From Steinernema hermaphroditum (taxonomy: Eukaryota > Nematoda > Chromadorea > Rhabditida > Steinernematidae): a stretch of DNA of 64,000 nt. Below, one piece after another: positions 24,037 through 36,100 of the stretch. The stretch spans positions 7,750,001-7,814,000 of the forward strand of contig CM059622.1 of the NCBI GenBank assembly GCA_030435675.1, given 5' to 3'. The position numbers and the translations under genes are program-made. Below the pieces are notes generated by a model. It searched no databases, was not told the origin of the DNA, and saw only the letters and a list, made by a program, of their open reading frames with translations. Position 1 is the first letter of the stretch. Each line of letters begins with the position of its first letter.

Positions 24037-24589
24037 GAAGGGTCGTGCGTACCGGACAAGGTCAAAAAGACTTCCCGATTGTAATCAGTTCCAGATGTTC
24101 TAAAGTTATTTCGGAAGCACGGCAGTCCGGTATCATGAAGCAAAGCGCAACACGCTCGTCCATATGCTGCTAATGGTCACTTTGAAGAGGCCGCACGGTG
24201 TTCGGACCGCCGGCCGCGCGATAAACTGTTTTGTCAGCGCAACGACGCGTGTGCACCTAGGAAACGGTGCCGAAAGGGACCGAACACTTAGCGCAATCTT
24301 CCCGGACGGTGTGAGGACACCGCAGAGCGCCTCACCGGAATCTGGGTTAGATGAGTTCATTAGGCGCGATGCCGGCGGCGATCGTGAAGGGTCGTGCGTA
24401 CCGGACAAGGTCAAAAAGACTTCCCGATTGTAATCAGTTCGAGATGTTCTAAAGTTATTTCGGAAGCACGGCAGTCCGGTATCATGAAGCAAAGCGCAAC
24501 ACGCTCTTCCATATGCTGCTAATGGTCACTTTGAAGAGGCCGCACGGTGTTCGGACCGCCGGCCGCGCGATAAACTGTTTTGTCAGCGC
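24037..24589 (+). repeat. 204-bp direct repeat, two copies 349 bp apart
   Basis: The segments 24037-24240 and 24386-24589 both begin GAAGGGTCGTGCGTACCGG and end TTTTGTCAGCGC. They differ at only a couple of positions by eye. The second copy interrupts a block that is continuous at 27059-27504. Confidence 0.9.
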
Positions 24590-25295
24590 CAAACAGATTT
24601 ATGTCAGGCGCCAAACAGATTTATGGAGTACAGGTGGGTGACATTCCAGATCGCCTCCTTCCGCACAATTGGCCTCGGGCGGCAGCCTTCCATGGCGCAG
24701 GTGTCCGTTGCGCTTGGAATAACATTGTCCGGATTATGCAGCCGTTTGGCGACCGTTCCTCCCGATGGTATTCTCTACAGTATCCCAAGTGCCCCCTACG
24801 GAGCGTGACATGATTAATCTTATAATGTAGCAGGGAGCGTTTTTGCGGACTGTTTTTGTGATATGATGGATTGATATTCACCATGTAGTGTGGCACACTT
24901 AGGCCCGATACAGCATGAGTTGTGATTGTGATTACGGTAAATTGCAAACATTTTTGTTTTCCAATGTTTTTTTTCAACTGTGATCAGCCACCAGCGCAAA
25001 TTGCTCCCAGACGGAGGTTTGCGTAACTAATTGTGACTTTCGTCGGTTAATCCCTTCTCTTTTGTTTTCCCCTCGTTCGCTCTGATCGACCGTAATCCGT
25101 CTCCTCCGCTAATGCGCTAATCTCTCCAAGTCCGACATCCGCTTCGTACTTTTTGTTTTGAACGAGTGACAGCCGGTGGTCGTCGACTACTGTAATCCTG
25201 GGGCCGCAATTAGCCTCGTGTCGCCCAAACGCTCAATTAGCGCTGTGACATGTGATTCACACGAGTCCCTTTCACAATATTTATCCCGTGGTGTT
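24145..25295 (+). repeat. Segmental repeat, copy 1
   Basis: Three blocks match copy 2: 24145-24380 with 27059-27294, about 24606-24830 with 27291-27504, and about 25006-25295 with 28093-28380. The interior differs by insertions on both sides. No intact protein is recognised in it. Confidence 0.85.
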
Positions 25296-25555
25296 AACGA
25301 TTCCACGAATCGGATAGAATATGCGGTCGGAGGCGAGATTCATCGAAACCAAGCACCCTAGACCTTCTTCTCAGATGCTGCTCAAGGGCATTTAGCACAA
25401 GTTTATCTCTCTCCAATCGACTAACTCTATGGGACCACAGAACGGATTCACTCACATCACAACGAATATACAAATAACGGAATATGTTCGCTTCACGTTC
25501 GCCATTTTGGTGCAACCGGCTTCCAGGGGGCACTTCAGTGCCGAGGACGACTCAC

Positions 25556-26663
25556 CGACGGCCGCTCACCACTGTGCCATCGGAGGTGCGCCTTCAGATG
25601 CGAACTCTTGCTGTAGACCTTGCCGCAGCCGGGCACGTGACAGTTGTGGATGCCGCGCTTCTTCATGGGCATATTGGCGAGGCCTAAACGGAGAGGTGAA
25701 GGTGAAGGCCTGGCGCACCGGGGATAAGGAACGGTCCATTGAGTGCCGGGGGCAAATATTTGATTCGTGTCGCCGAAACCGATAATTGGGGGTCGAAGAG
25801 AATGCGATTGGGACTTTTTTTCTGTGCGGCGCATTTCCTTGGGAGATTACGGTAAATTGCGGCGCGGATGCGTCACTTTACGATGGTGGTCGTCATAAAA
25901 GGAGACGATGGAAAGGGAACTCACCGACGCGTTCAGCTTCTTGGCAATTCGGGCACTCGCAGTTGGCGCGGGCCGAAGGGTATTTTCCTCCGGCGGAGCC
26001 GCCGCCAGCGCTTACCGAAGCTCGCTGTGAAGTGGAGGAGGACATCGAAGACGAGGAGGTCGAGTGGCGCGACGCTGTGGTCGTGGCGGCGGAGAGGAAT
26101 CCTGAAGCCGTCCTGAGGACCAGAATTGATGAGGGGAACATACCTTGGAAGGGCGACAGGTACTGGTTGTAAGCGGAGGCGCCTTCGCTGAGCGCTGCCG
26201 CGGCGTTCCAGGGCCCAGTCTCCGGCCACCAGGGGCTCGTGGCGCTCGCCCAGGGGTAGCCTGCGTAGGGATTCGCCGAAGCCGCGGCGGCGGCTGTTTG
26301 GTAGACGCAGTTGGGGTCGACGAGGGCGGCGGCGCTGGTGGAGATGCCGTAGCCGGAGGGAAGCTGGAGCCCGTCCTTCTTTGGGATGGGGGGCGACGCC
26401 TGGGGGAGCTTCGAGCTGGCGGTGACGGCGGCGGAGGACGCTCCGAGCCGCGAACACTGCTCCATGAGTTTGGAGAGTGGGTTTTGTTCGATATTCTGAA
26501 GGGAGACAATTAGGGGTGCCCAGGATAACGAGGCGCTTGTTACCTGCAATTGGACGGCCATAGGGGATGCGAAGTCGGTTTGTTTTCTCTCCTCGACGCT
26601 CTCTCTTGGCTGTTGCGAAGGCGAAGACGGCCGATTCGGATTTGACGAATCCAGTGTGCGCAA
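25556..26663 (-). pseudogene. Sp-family (BTD box) zinc-finger transcription factor, apparently truncated after finger 1
   Basis: Four exons chain in phase: 26663-26545, 26497 to about 26145, about 26085-25922, and 25683-25556. The N-terminal part is Ser/Ala-rich. Exon 3 ends with the buttonhead box (CECPNCQEAERV) that precedes the fingers in Sp proteins. Exon 4 encodes the first C2H2 finger, [20 protein letters not shown] followed by [10 protein letters not shown], and ends at a GTGAGT donor. Sp/KLF factors need three fingers; the exon encoding fingers 2 and 3 is not found downstream before the duplicated block begins at about 25295, nor anywhere lower in the window. A distant exon cannot be excluded, but repeats occupy all of 19.4-25.3 kb. 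Confidence 0.8.
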
Positions 26664-27058
26664 TTAGGCAAACACTGATCTAATATCTATCAAAATCCGC
26701 GCGACGCCTCTGCGTCCGACTCCGCCTTCCGCCTCCGAGGAGGACCAATCGAGCTTCTTCGGGAGGGCGCTGCCGTCGCCGTCCACCCCTACCGTAGTCG
26801 CGCCCCGCATGCCGACGGTCGCAGCGGGTCGGATTGCAGCGGAGGGGCCAGGACTGTAAATACTAACTTAACCATTAGCGGATAATCACTGAATGATTGT
26901 ATAATCGCGCGGTTAAGTGCCTCGGCTCGTTTTTCCGTTCGTCGCTTCGTTAGGCACCATTCTCTGTTTGTATGGCGAGTTGTCACCTCAGATCCAGAAA
27001 AAGGAAATGAAACCCTTTGGAAAGAACAGTCAGATCAGGCGATTACGAGGCGTTTAGG

Positions 27059-28380
27059 GCGCAACATGCTCGTCCATATGCTGCTAATGGTCACTTTGAA
27101 GAGGCCGCACGGTGTTCGGACCGCCGGCCGCGCGATAAACTGTTTTGTCAGCGCAACGACGCGTGTGCACCTAGGAAACGGTGCCGAAAGGGACCGAACA
27201 CTTAGCGCAATCTTCCCGGACGGTGTGAGGACACCGCAGAGCGCCTCACCGGAATCTGGGTTAGATGAGTTCATTAGGCGCGATGCCGGCGGCGCCAAAC
27301 AGATTTATGGAGTACAGGCGGGTGACATTCCAGATCGCCTCCTTCCGCACAATTGGCCTCGGGCGGCAGCCTTCCATGGCGCAGGTGTCCGTTGCGCTTG
27401 GAATAACATTATCCGGATTATGACCGTTCCTCCCGATGGCCGGCTCTACAGTACCCCAAGTGCCCCCTACGGAGCGTGACATGATTAATCTTATAATGTA
27501 GCGGGGGGTCGTCGTTGTGCGACTTTCAGAAAAGTGAGAGGTCCGAATCCGGACGAAGTGCGAACAAAGTGACAAGTGAGTGCGAGGCCTCCGAAGGGAG
27601 TCCCGGAGCTGCGAACGACTCCAAGGAGGGCATCGGTGAGGAAAACGTTATCTCCGGCGATTATCTCGGAGTTGGAAGGCGACATCCGCCGTGACCGGAG
27701 AGGCGCGCAAAAACGGTTCGACGCCTTTTGGCAAACGCGACGGAGCGGCGTGGGAAGAGATCGCAAAGGAGATCGCCGCGGAAACGGAAGCGAAAGAAGA
27801 CGAACTTCGACTTCAAAGCAGTAATTATCGTTTTTATCGGGGGCGAAGAGAAGCGATCGCCCGGATCAGCCGCAGAGTCCGAACGGAGCCCTCTGAGGGA
27901 ATCGCCGGCCGGCCGGCCTGTCGCTTATATATCGGAGTGGTCGGGCGCTCCAGCAGGGCATATGTAATGAGCGGTTTGATAGAACCTGAAATTTGCGGTT
28001 CAGATAGCCGCTGGTCCGCCCGGGAGGTCTCAGGGGAGCTAATAACTGTAATCTGTCGGTGTGCGATCGCCATCCATCTCAGTGGTCGACGTTCCCAGAT
28101 GGTGGTTTACGTAACTAATTGTGACTTTTGTCGGTTAATCCCTTCTCTTTTGTTTTCCCCTCGTTCGCTCTGATCGACCGTAATCCGTCTCCTCCGCTAA
28201 TGCGCTAATCTCTCCAAGTCCGACATCCGCTTCGTACTTTTTGTTTTGAACGAGTGACAGCCGGTGGTCGTCGACTACCGTAATCCTGGGGCCGCAATTA
28301 GCGCCGTGCCGCCCAAACGCTCAATTAGCGCTGTGACATGTGATTCACACGAGTCCCTTCCAAAATATTTATCCCCCGGC
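27059..28380 (+). repeat. Segmental repeat, copy 2
   Basis: Matches copy 1 at 24145-25295 in three blocks, in the same orientation about 2.9 kb away. The unique interior (about 27505-28090) has overlapping open frames; one contains TPFGKRDGAAWEEIAKEIAA, faintly like a small helix-turn-helix DNA-binding domain of transposon-linked proteins, but I cannot assign it. Confidence 0.85.
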
Positions 28381-28488
28381 TTGGAGAAACGATTCGGTAA
28401 AGTGGATAATGTGTGGGGAAGGAAGAGGGCTAATTGGGGGGTTCGTCCGAACTCATCGGTGCGAACGAACAAAGGGCCATTTGGCAAC

Positions 28489-28920
28489 TCAGCGCCAAAA
28501 AATGCCTCGCGAGCGTTCGATGGCGTGCGGGAAACCGGCAATTAGCGGGAAGGGGAAGGCCATGGAGGCGAGGTGGAGGCGACGACGTCGCCTGAGTCGG
28601 TCGTCGGGGCCGCAGAGGAAGGGAACGGAGCGTCGGTAGGGGTGGACGCCGTCGAGGAGTCGTTTCTGGAAGGATCTGGTGACTCTGGAGAGGGCGACTC
28701 ACGTTTTGTCCGCTTCGAAGGCCAGCAGAGAGTCGATGCCGTGGTGCTGGCTGTTAGCCACGAGGGAGAGGGTGTGGGCGAGGACGATGGAGTAGACGGC
28801 GACGAGGACGAAGATGCCGAGGACGACACAATGCCTCCGGGGGTTGTGGAAGAGGAAGACGCCGGAGAGGACGCCGAGCTGCAAAGGGTACAGATCGGGT
28901 TAGGGGGGAGCACGCACCAT
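28489..28920 (-). CDS. Small putative membrane protein
   Basis: Three exons join without a frame break: a one-codon ATG exon (28920-28918, donor GTGCGT), 28878-28703 and 28675-28489, giving 121 residues. Residues about 16-40 form a hydrophobic segment (HCVVLGIFVLVAVYSIVLAH) preceded by FLFHNPRR. The C-terminal half is basic. I do not recognise the family. The exact total of 366 coding bases and good acceptors (CCTTTGCAG, CACCAG) support reality. The 3' end abuts the repeated block, so the original C-terminus may have been altered. Confidence 0.5.
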
Positions 28921-30006
28921 TCTGCAGGGTAGCGAGGGGGAAAACGCAGGAAAAGGGCCGAGGAGGACACTTTGTTGCCAGGGGAGTCGCCACGGAACGA
29001 TTGGAAGAAGCGACTAGAAGCATGGATGAGAAATCCTAACAGATTCGCCCGCCTCGAAGAGGCCAGTAGGGCCAGTGCACCGCAAGGCTAAGAACTCCAC
29101 AAAACTGGCAGCTTGACGGGGGTCGTCCGTCCCCTAATGATTATGAAAGTGACTTCGCTTGACCGCAAGCATATCCAGGCATACGACAAGTCGATGGGTG
29201 TTATCATGTAGCTTAGCCTCCTGGTTTGGACGAGCGCAGTTATTTCGGCAGCTTTAAGGTTTTCCTACCGTGGGCAGCGGCCTAGCCTTCTTCTTACACG
29301 ACTTTATTTCGTGAATCGCGAAAAATTATTCCGATTCGTGGAAAAGGCGTTGCGCCTTGCACGACACCGCAAATAGACAAACAGAGGATGTCTGGCAGAC
29401 TGCTTCATCCCTGGCGTGGTGTTGAGGTCGAACCGGTGGGTGGCGGCGCGCTTCGTGGGGCATCTAGGAATCGGAAAATCTTCGGATATGGCAGCGGAAC
29501 ATCGTTTGCACACAGCGCACGCTTCTGAGCTCGAATCTGATGGTCCGTGGTCCGGGAGTTGCGTCTTCGTGGTGGCGTCCCCAGAGCGTCTGGAAGCCGG
29601 AAAAGTGCCACACATGCCACAGGATTTGCTGCCTGACCAACCGGACCCTCGGAGAGCGACCGGAGGGACCGACCGCTCGCCACCGCGACCGCCATTCCGT
29701 AGCCCTCTTTTAGAGTAGCAAAACGGCGCACATTCAGAGTTCCTATAACAAGATGGATTTGCTACTGTTGATGCGAACATTGACATCTTCCGATGCCCGA
29801 GACACGAACAATGAAGTCAAATAAAGAGTGAGGCGGGACGATAAGATGATACTTGATTGGTGGTTTTGGGTGCAACTTTGTGTACATTTATGATGTTGCC
29901 AAACTAGTCCTAAATCGTTCTTCCAGGTGCATCCCTACAGAGGTCGGTAAAGCTCCTCTCCCTTGAAACTGCTTCGGGACCCCGACGACACCAAAAGAGT
30001 CATGAA
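28921..30006. other. Interval without a confident gene
   Basis: Opposed open frames occupy 29304-29786 (minus, 160 codons with several CxxC pairs, e.g. SCGMC and CAVCKRC) and 29416-29718 (plus). Neither has convincing splice sites or a known domain. Confidence 0.4.
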
Positions 30007-30012
30007 GTTTTA
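30007..30012 (-). terminator. Polyadenylation signal AATAAA for the 4.1 gene
   Basis: AATAAA on the minus strand lies about 120 bp after the stop codon of the large protein 4.1 gene. Confidence 0.6.
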
Positions 30013-30128
30013 TTCGTTATGCACAAAATAAACTTTATCGGCACATGTCAGTCACTTTAAAGAGAGAGATGAACTTAGGATGATGAGAGACACTCGCGGC
30101 GGGAGTCGGTTAGGCCGATGGAGGAGGC

Positions 30129-33100
30129 TCAGCACTGCGACTCCTGCTTCACCTCGATCCGCTCCACCGTCATATCGGGGTTCATGTTCGTCGCCTCGAG
30201 GATCGCCTGGCTCAACTCCTGAAACGGAAACATTCGTGGCAGGACCCTCGGAGCCTCCTACCGCGTCGTGGTCGATGTCGGATCCCGAATGGATCGTCAC
30301 GCGATGCTCCACGTGCGTCTCGATGACTCCGTCCTTCTCCGTTTTGTACTGAAATGGGGCGATGCTGTCTCGAGCCTCCGGGCTGGCCTACCGTAATCGT
30401 CTCCACAGTGCGGTTCCCCTGGGTTACGGTCTTGGAGGAGACGAACTCGCCGGGGACGTCCAGTGGCGCGTCGGCCCGCGGGTTCTCGTAGGCGACGGTT
30501 CTCGTGTGCGTCTCAACGACGGGCGTCTTCGACGGCGACACGGCGCCGTCCACCGGCGTGATCACTTGCCGACTCGTCTCGATCTTCCCCATCCCCTGCA
30601 AGGCTACCGTAGTCCCCGGGACGCCGATGGGCCCACTCACGGCTTCATCCTCGTTCACGGTGAACGTCTGGTAGGTCTGCCGCTGCACCGTGTGCTTCAC
30701 CTGCTGCGTCTTCACAGTCCTCCTGCAACGAGCGTTACAGTAACCCGGTGGACGGGCGCCACTCACTTGACGATATTCCCGTGCTCGTCGACGTCGGTCG
30801 TGACGGATTCGGGCCCGACGGCGGTTTCGTGCCACGACTGGATCGTCGTGTGTGGCAGGGAGCCCTCCTAGAAGCGTCGGGGTTACGGTGGGATTACTGT
30901 AGGGAGTCGGTGCGTGGCGACGGGAAAGAAAGAAATCAGGAAGCGGAAAGAAAAGGTGCGGCGTTAGCGGAAGAGGACAACCACACGACTAAGGTAGCAA
31001 TTATCGAGTGAGTTACGGTAGCCAATACGGTACCCCGACGTTAGAGGGGAGCTGGCCTCGGTCGCGCACGGTCACGTTCTTCTCGACGAGCTGCACTCCC
31101 GGAGTTTTTTGGTTCTCCTTTATGTACTGCGCGACGGTGCCGGCGAGGGACTGAAATGGACATTAGAGGGGTCCTGGGGTGCGTTCCCTGAGGACGAGGG
31201 GTCCCGAGGGGAAGACGAGAAGGAAGTCTTGTTGCAGCGCTTCGTTTTGGACGTAATTAGAAGAATCGATGGCCGCCGGAAGAGAGGCGCCCCGGCTGAT
31301 CCCTCCGATTTATGAAATTCAAGCACGCACATGCATCCCCGGGAAGACAAACAAAAGAAGGCGCCCCTCGCTTCGTTCTTCGCGCACTCCTGAAGAACTT
31401 CCGCGGCTGAACAAACAGAGTTCGTTGTAAAGACAAAAGGCACGCAACGGGTCCTTCCCTTCAGGACCCATTCACCGAAGGCGCAAAGTGCACTGCGAAG
31501 GGCCAAAAAAACGACTGCGCGTCATTAATCTCGACGACTCCATCGAACATCTTCGCGCATCTAATTCCATCGTCCCATTAGACGACCCGATGGCGTTTCC
31601 CTTTTTTTGTCCCCAGAGTACAGGGAGAGGAGGGGAGTACCATGTCCGACGGGTCCATGCTGGGGGTGTTGCCGGTGCCGACGATGCGGTAGACCTCCTC
31701 GAGCTTCTCCTCGCGGACGACGACGCCGTCTGCGGCGGTGGCGGTCACGTAAGGCCCCGAAGGCGTCGTCTTGTCCTCGTGGTTAGTCTAAAAGGGCGCG
31801 TTAGGGGAGCACGGAGGGCGTCGGTGCAGGAGAGGGAAGGCGAGGAAGGGACTCGGATACCGTAGCTGCATTCTCTTTGTCGTCGGAGGGCACGACGATC
31901 TCGCGGTGGGTCACTTCGACGTCGGTGGAGTCGACGGAGGTTGTTGAAGCGCTGTCGACGTCGACGCCCTTCTTCTCCTTCTTCTTGGCCTTCTCCTTCT
32001 TCTTGGTCACCTGAAGAAGCGACGAAGGGTTAAAAGGAAGCACAAAAAGGCGGAAACGAGGACAAGGGGTTAGGGCTGCAGAGGAGGGGTGCAGAAGCAA
32101 GCGGGGGAAGCGAGGCCACGCGGAGCACCTGGCTGAGTTGGTGGCGGATCGAGGCGAACAGCGAGCGCCCCGGCGGCGCCGATTCCATGCTGGCGGGCTT
32201 CGTGTCCTTCTGACTGCCTCCGACGAGCACCAAGTCGACTTCGGCGGCCTGGCGCGCCTCTTCGCGGCCGAGAACACCGCGCAGTCCCGCCCCTCGGGCG
32301 CTCTCGGGCCCTCCGGAGGGCCACGAGCCGACGATCACCTCGCAGTTGTACTCGGAGACGCGTTCATTCTGCACGAAGACGTTCAGAGTCACCTCGGTAA
32401 CCTTCAGCGAGAAGGGCGACGGCGCCCCCAGGTTCCCGAGGAGCGCCTGCTCCGAGGCAAGCTCCAGGGGGGACACGACGATCTCCTTTTGGAGGGTGAC
32501 GACGTCCATGGGGCCTCTATAGGGCGCCGTGATCATCGGGTACGTGTAGTCGACCTTCCTTACGAAGCGGAATATGTCCCACAACCGCCAGATGCCCCGT
32601 CTCTGCTTTTTCTTCGGCGACGACTCTTCGTCGGACTCGACGCCCGAGGTCGACGCCGATTCGGCGTCGAAGTCGAAGCCGGGCTTCACCTTCGCCAATT
32701 CGTCGATCCTCCTCGACTGTCCCGAGTGGTACATGGCGGCGTGTTCCCCTATCGGGGCCCCCGGGAGGTCTCCGGAAGGGGTGAGGAGCGCGGTCAACGT
32801 CGGAGTCTTCCACAACGAGGCGGAGGGGTACGCGGCTAGGTCGTAGGCGCCCCTCTCGGCGACCTCTTCCTTCTGGTCGGGGGCGTCGCGCGAGAAGAGA
32901 CGGATACGGTGTCGCGAGGGTCCCTCGCCATTCGATGGCGACTTTTTCTCCTTCTGCCTCATCCTCTTCTCCTTCTGCTTCTTCTTCTTTTCCTTCTTCT
33001 TCGCCTTCTTCGACTTTTTCTTCGCCTTCTTCGGCTTCAGATCCGATCTTCCCGCGTGGTAGACGTACGCGTGTTCGCCAATTGGCGTCGTGTCAAAGGA

Positions 33101-36100
33101 CACGTCCTTCGCTACCGTGTCCAGAGGGCCCATATAGGGGTCCAGACTCCGTTTGTAGCTCTCCGGCTGCACTTTCTCCTTTTTCGTCTCCTCAACACTT
33201 CCAGGGTGCGCCGCTCGCCGGAACTTCCGTTTCCGTCCGCTCCTCTTCGGCACCGGCGCCTTCTTCTGGGTCTCCGCGACGCGGCGCTCCACTTGGGTCC
33301 TCTTGGCTCGCGGCGCATCTTCTGCCGACGTGTACGACGCCTCCGACGCCGTCCTTTTGTGCACTTTCCGCGCCTTCACGTACGAGTGACCTTCGTTGTA
33401 CACGGTGGTTGTCTCCCGCAGTGCTACCGTATCCAGTTCGGCATTCCTCTCGGTGGAGTGGAGACTCCCCTCGTAAGGCGTCGTCGAGCGACCGTAGCTC
33501 TTCGGATCGACGTTTGCCTTCTCGACGATCTCGACATCTCCGGGGTGCACGAGGCGGGCGCTTCGGGGCGTTTGCGACTGCCCCGAGTGGTAAACGTCGG
33601 CCGCGCTCCTCAGGGGAACGCCTTCGAGGTCCCGCCACTTCGATGTGTTGTCCAGAGGACCTTCGTAGGTTCCCGAGGAGGGATACGGTGGCTTCGAAGG
33701 GGACAGAGTCGGCTTCGGCGCCGGCTTTTTCTCCGAAGAGCGCCAGAAGCCGAGGAGTCCTCCCGATCGCCTCGGACTCTTTGTCTTGGCCGCCTTCGGC
33801 GTCTCGAGGCCCTCTTTCTCCGTCTTCGGGCTCTTCTCCGTCTCCTTCTTCTTGGGACTCTTCACGTAGATGACGACGTTTTTTGTCTTCTCCACCTCGA
33901 CCTCCTTCTTCTCCACCTTGGGCGCCTTCTTCGTCTCCACCATCACGGGCTCCTCGTGGAATCCAACACGTTTCCGCTCGCCTTCGTCGCTCGACGACTC
34001 CGCCGCCTCCGAGGGGCGTCTCCTTCTCTGCTGCTTCGCGTTCTTTGCGCCCGACCTTCCCGAGTGGTACACCTTCGCGTGGTGCTGGAGGGGGACCCCC
34101 TCCAGCTCGGCGCTCTTCGTCACCGCCTCGAGGCGTCCCACGAAGGGCTCAGCGCTTCTTCGGTACGTCTGCGGCTCGATGGCCTCCTTCTCGACGACCT
34201 CTTCTTCGCCCTCATGTCTCCATCGACCGAACAGAGGGAACTTTCGGTTCGCCCGGGGCACTTCGGACTGTCCCGAGTGGTAGACGGCAACATCGGCTCG
34301 GATACGCTCTCCAAAGAGCTCTTCCACCCTAGGCGTTCTCTCGAGGGGTCCCCGGAATGGTGGCTGTTTGGTGAGGAAGCCTGCGGGGTGGAACGGCTCA
34401 GACCCCCCCTTCGCACCAGGAGAGCGCCAGAATCTGAGTTTTCCAAAGCGCGAGCTCGAGGAGCCGACGGAGTCTACGGAGTCGACCGTCCGGTTGTGGT
34501 CGTCTTCGCTCGTCGCCGACGTCGACCGCCCCGAGAGTCGCCACTTCCGGGGCTGCTTCGTGTAGAAACCGGGGTGGTAGGGACTAGAGAACTCTCTGAG
34601 GGGAGCCGCCGGGAGATCGTAGTTTCTCTCAGTCTCTTCTAGGGGACCCGCGAAGGGCTCGGCGCTCCTCTGGTAGGATTCAGGTTGCACCTTCTCCTTC
34701 TCGACGACCTCCTCCTCTCCGGGGTGCGACGTCCTCAAGAACACATCGCCGGCCTTCCGGGGTTTTCCCGAGTGGTGGACGTCGACATTTTCCATGAGAG
34801 GAGCTGGAGGGAGCTCTCGATTCTTCGGAGTGTCTTCCAGAGGGCCACCGTACTTCTCTGTCGAGGGGTAGTTCGGACTATCTCCCTTCTGACGACTCAA
34901 GGAGGGCAGCTTGAAGGAAAAGCCGAAGCCTCTTCCGTACCTGCTGGGGGACCTTCTCACTTTTCCGGCCTCCGTCTCGCTCTCCGAAGTCACTCCCTCG
35001 GGTGCCTTCGACTTCTTCGACTTCTTGACTTTGGCGTCGGACTCTCCAGGGTGGTAGACCTTCACGTATCTTCTGAGGGGCGCCGCTTCGAGGTCGGCGC
35101 CTCTGTGGGTTGCCTCGAGGATCCCCTCGAAGGGCTGCCCGCTTGCCTTGTAGGCGCCGATGTCAATCTTCTCCTTATCGACGACCTCCTCCTCTCCGGG
35201 GTGGAACCACCGTTCGAAGAAGCTGTGGGGCCTTACGGAATAGCCCGAGTGGTACACTTCTATATGGCTTCTCAGAGGCTCCACGGGGAGCTCCCGCTCC
35301 TTCTCCACGTCCTTCAGGGCTCCTGTGTACTTCTCGGACATCGGATAATCAGCATAGGGTCCTTTCCCCTCCACTTTCATCCCTCTCTTCCACGAGGGGA
35401 AGTTGAAGCCGAAGGACTTCGACCGTCCGCCTCTGTCTTCGTCTGCGGACTCTTCGGAGGATTCGGGGACCTCTGCTCTTTTCTTTCCGATCTTCAGAGT
35501 GTAGAAGTGGCCGTGATGGTAGACTTTGACATGGTCTTGAATGGGTACTGTATCCAAATCAGCGGTCTTCTCAGTCCTTTCGAGGGGACCCGTGAAGGGC
35601 TCGGCGCTCCTCTGGTAGGACTCAGGCTGCACCTTCTCCTTCTCCACGACCTCCTCCTCTCCAGGGTGTTTGGCCCTTCCGAAAAGGTGCCACTCGCGGT
35701 GGGACCGCGTGTAGAGTCCCGTGTGGTAGACGGGCACCCTCGAGCGGAGGTCGTCGCGCTCCAGCTCGCGGCTCTTCGGCGTGTCTTCCACAGGCCCTGA
35801 GTATTTAGTCGGGGAGGGGTAGTCGGAGATCGGCTCTTCCCTCTCCTTGATGGGACTGCCCCTCTTCCACTTCGGGAGCTTGAAGTTCAGCATAAAGGAG
35901 TGGCTCCTTCCCGACTTGCTCGACGTCCGGGCTTGCTTCTGCGCTTCGAAATCCTCTTCGCTACTAGAGGTTTCTTCTTCTGGCTTTCTATCCGTAACTG
36001 GTGCCCTTTTCGGCTTTTTGATCTTCTTCAATTTTCCATAGGAGTGGTAGACCTTGGAATGTCGCTCAATAGGGACATCTTCGAGGTCGTTTTCTCTTCC

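Noticed and set aside
24133..24492. Cysteine/arginine-rich open frames in the duplicated blocks
   Set aside because: Frames on both strands are broken differently between the two copies, and no domain is recognisable.
29304..29786. Possible zinc-binding protein (CxxC pairs)
   Set aside because: Spacing fits no known zinc domain, and an opposing frame of similar length exists; not enough to call a gene.
32909..34642. A 577-codon plus-strand open frame (and others of 371, 312, 304 and 268 codons) opposite the giant exon
   Set aside because: They are antisense shadows of the repeat exon: its strong codon bias and lack of certain triplets keep the opposite frame open, and their peptides repeat with the same period. 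No start context, splice sites or domain support them.
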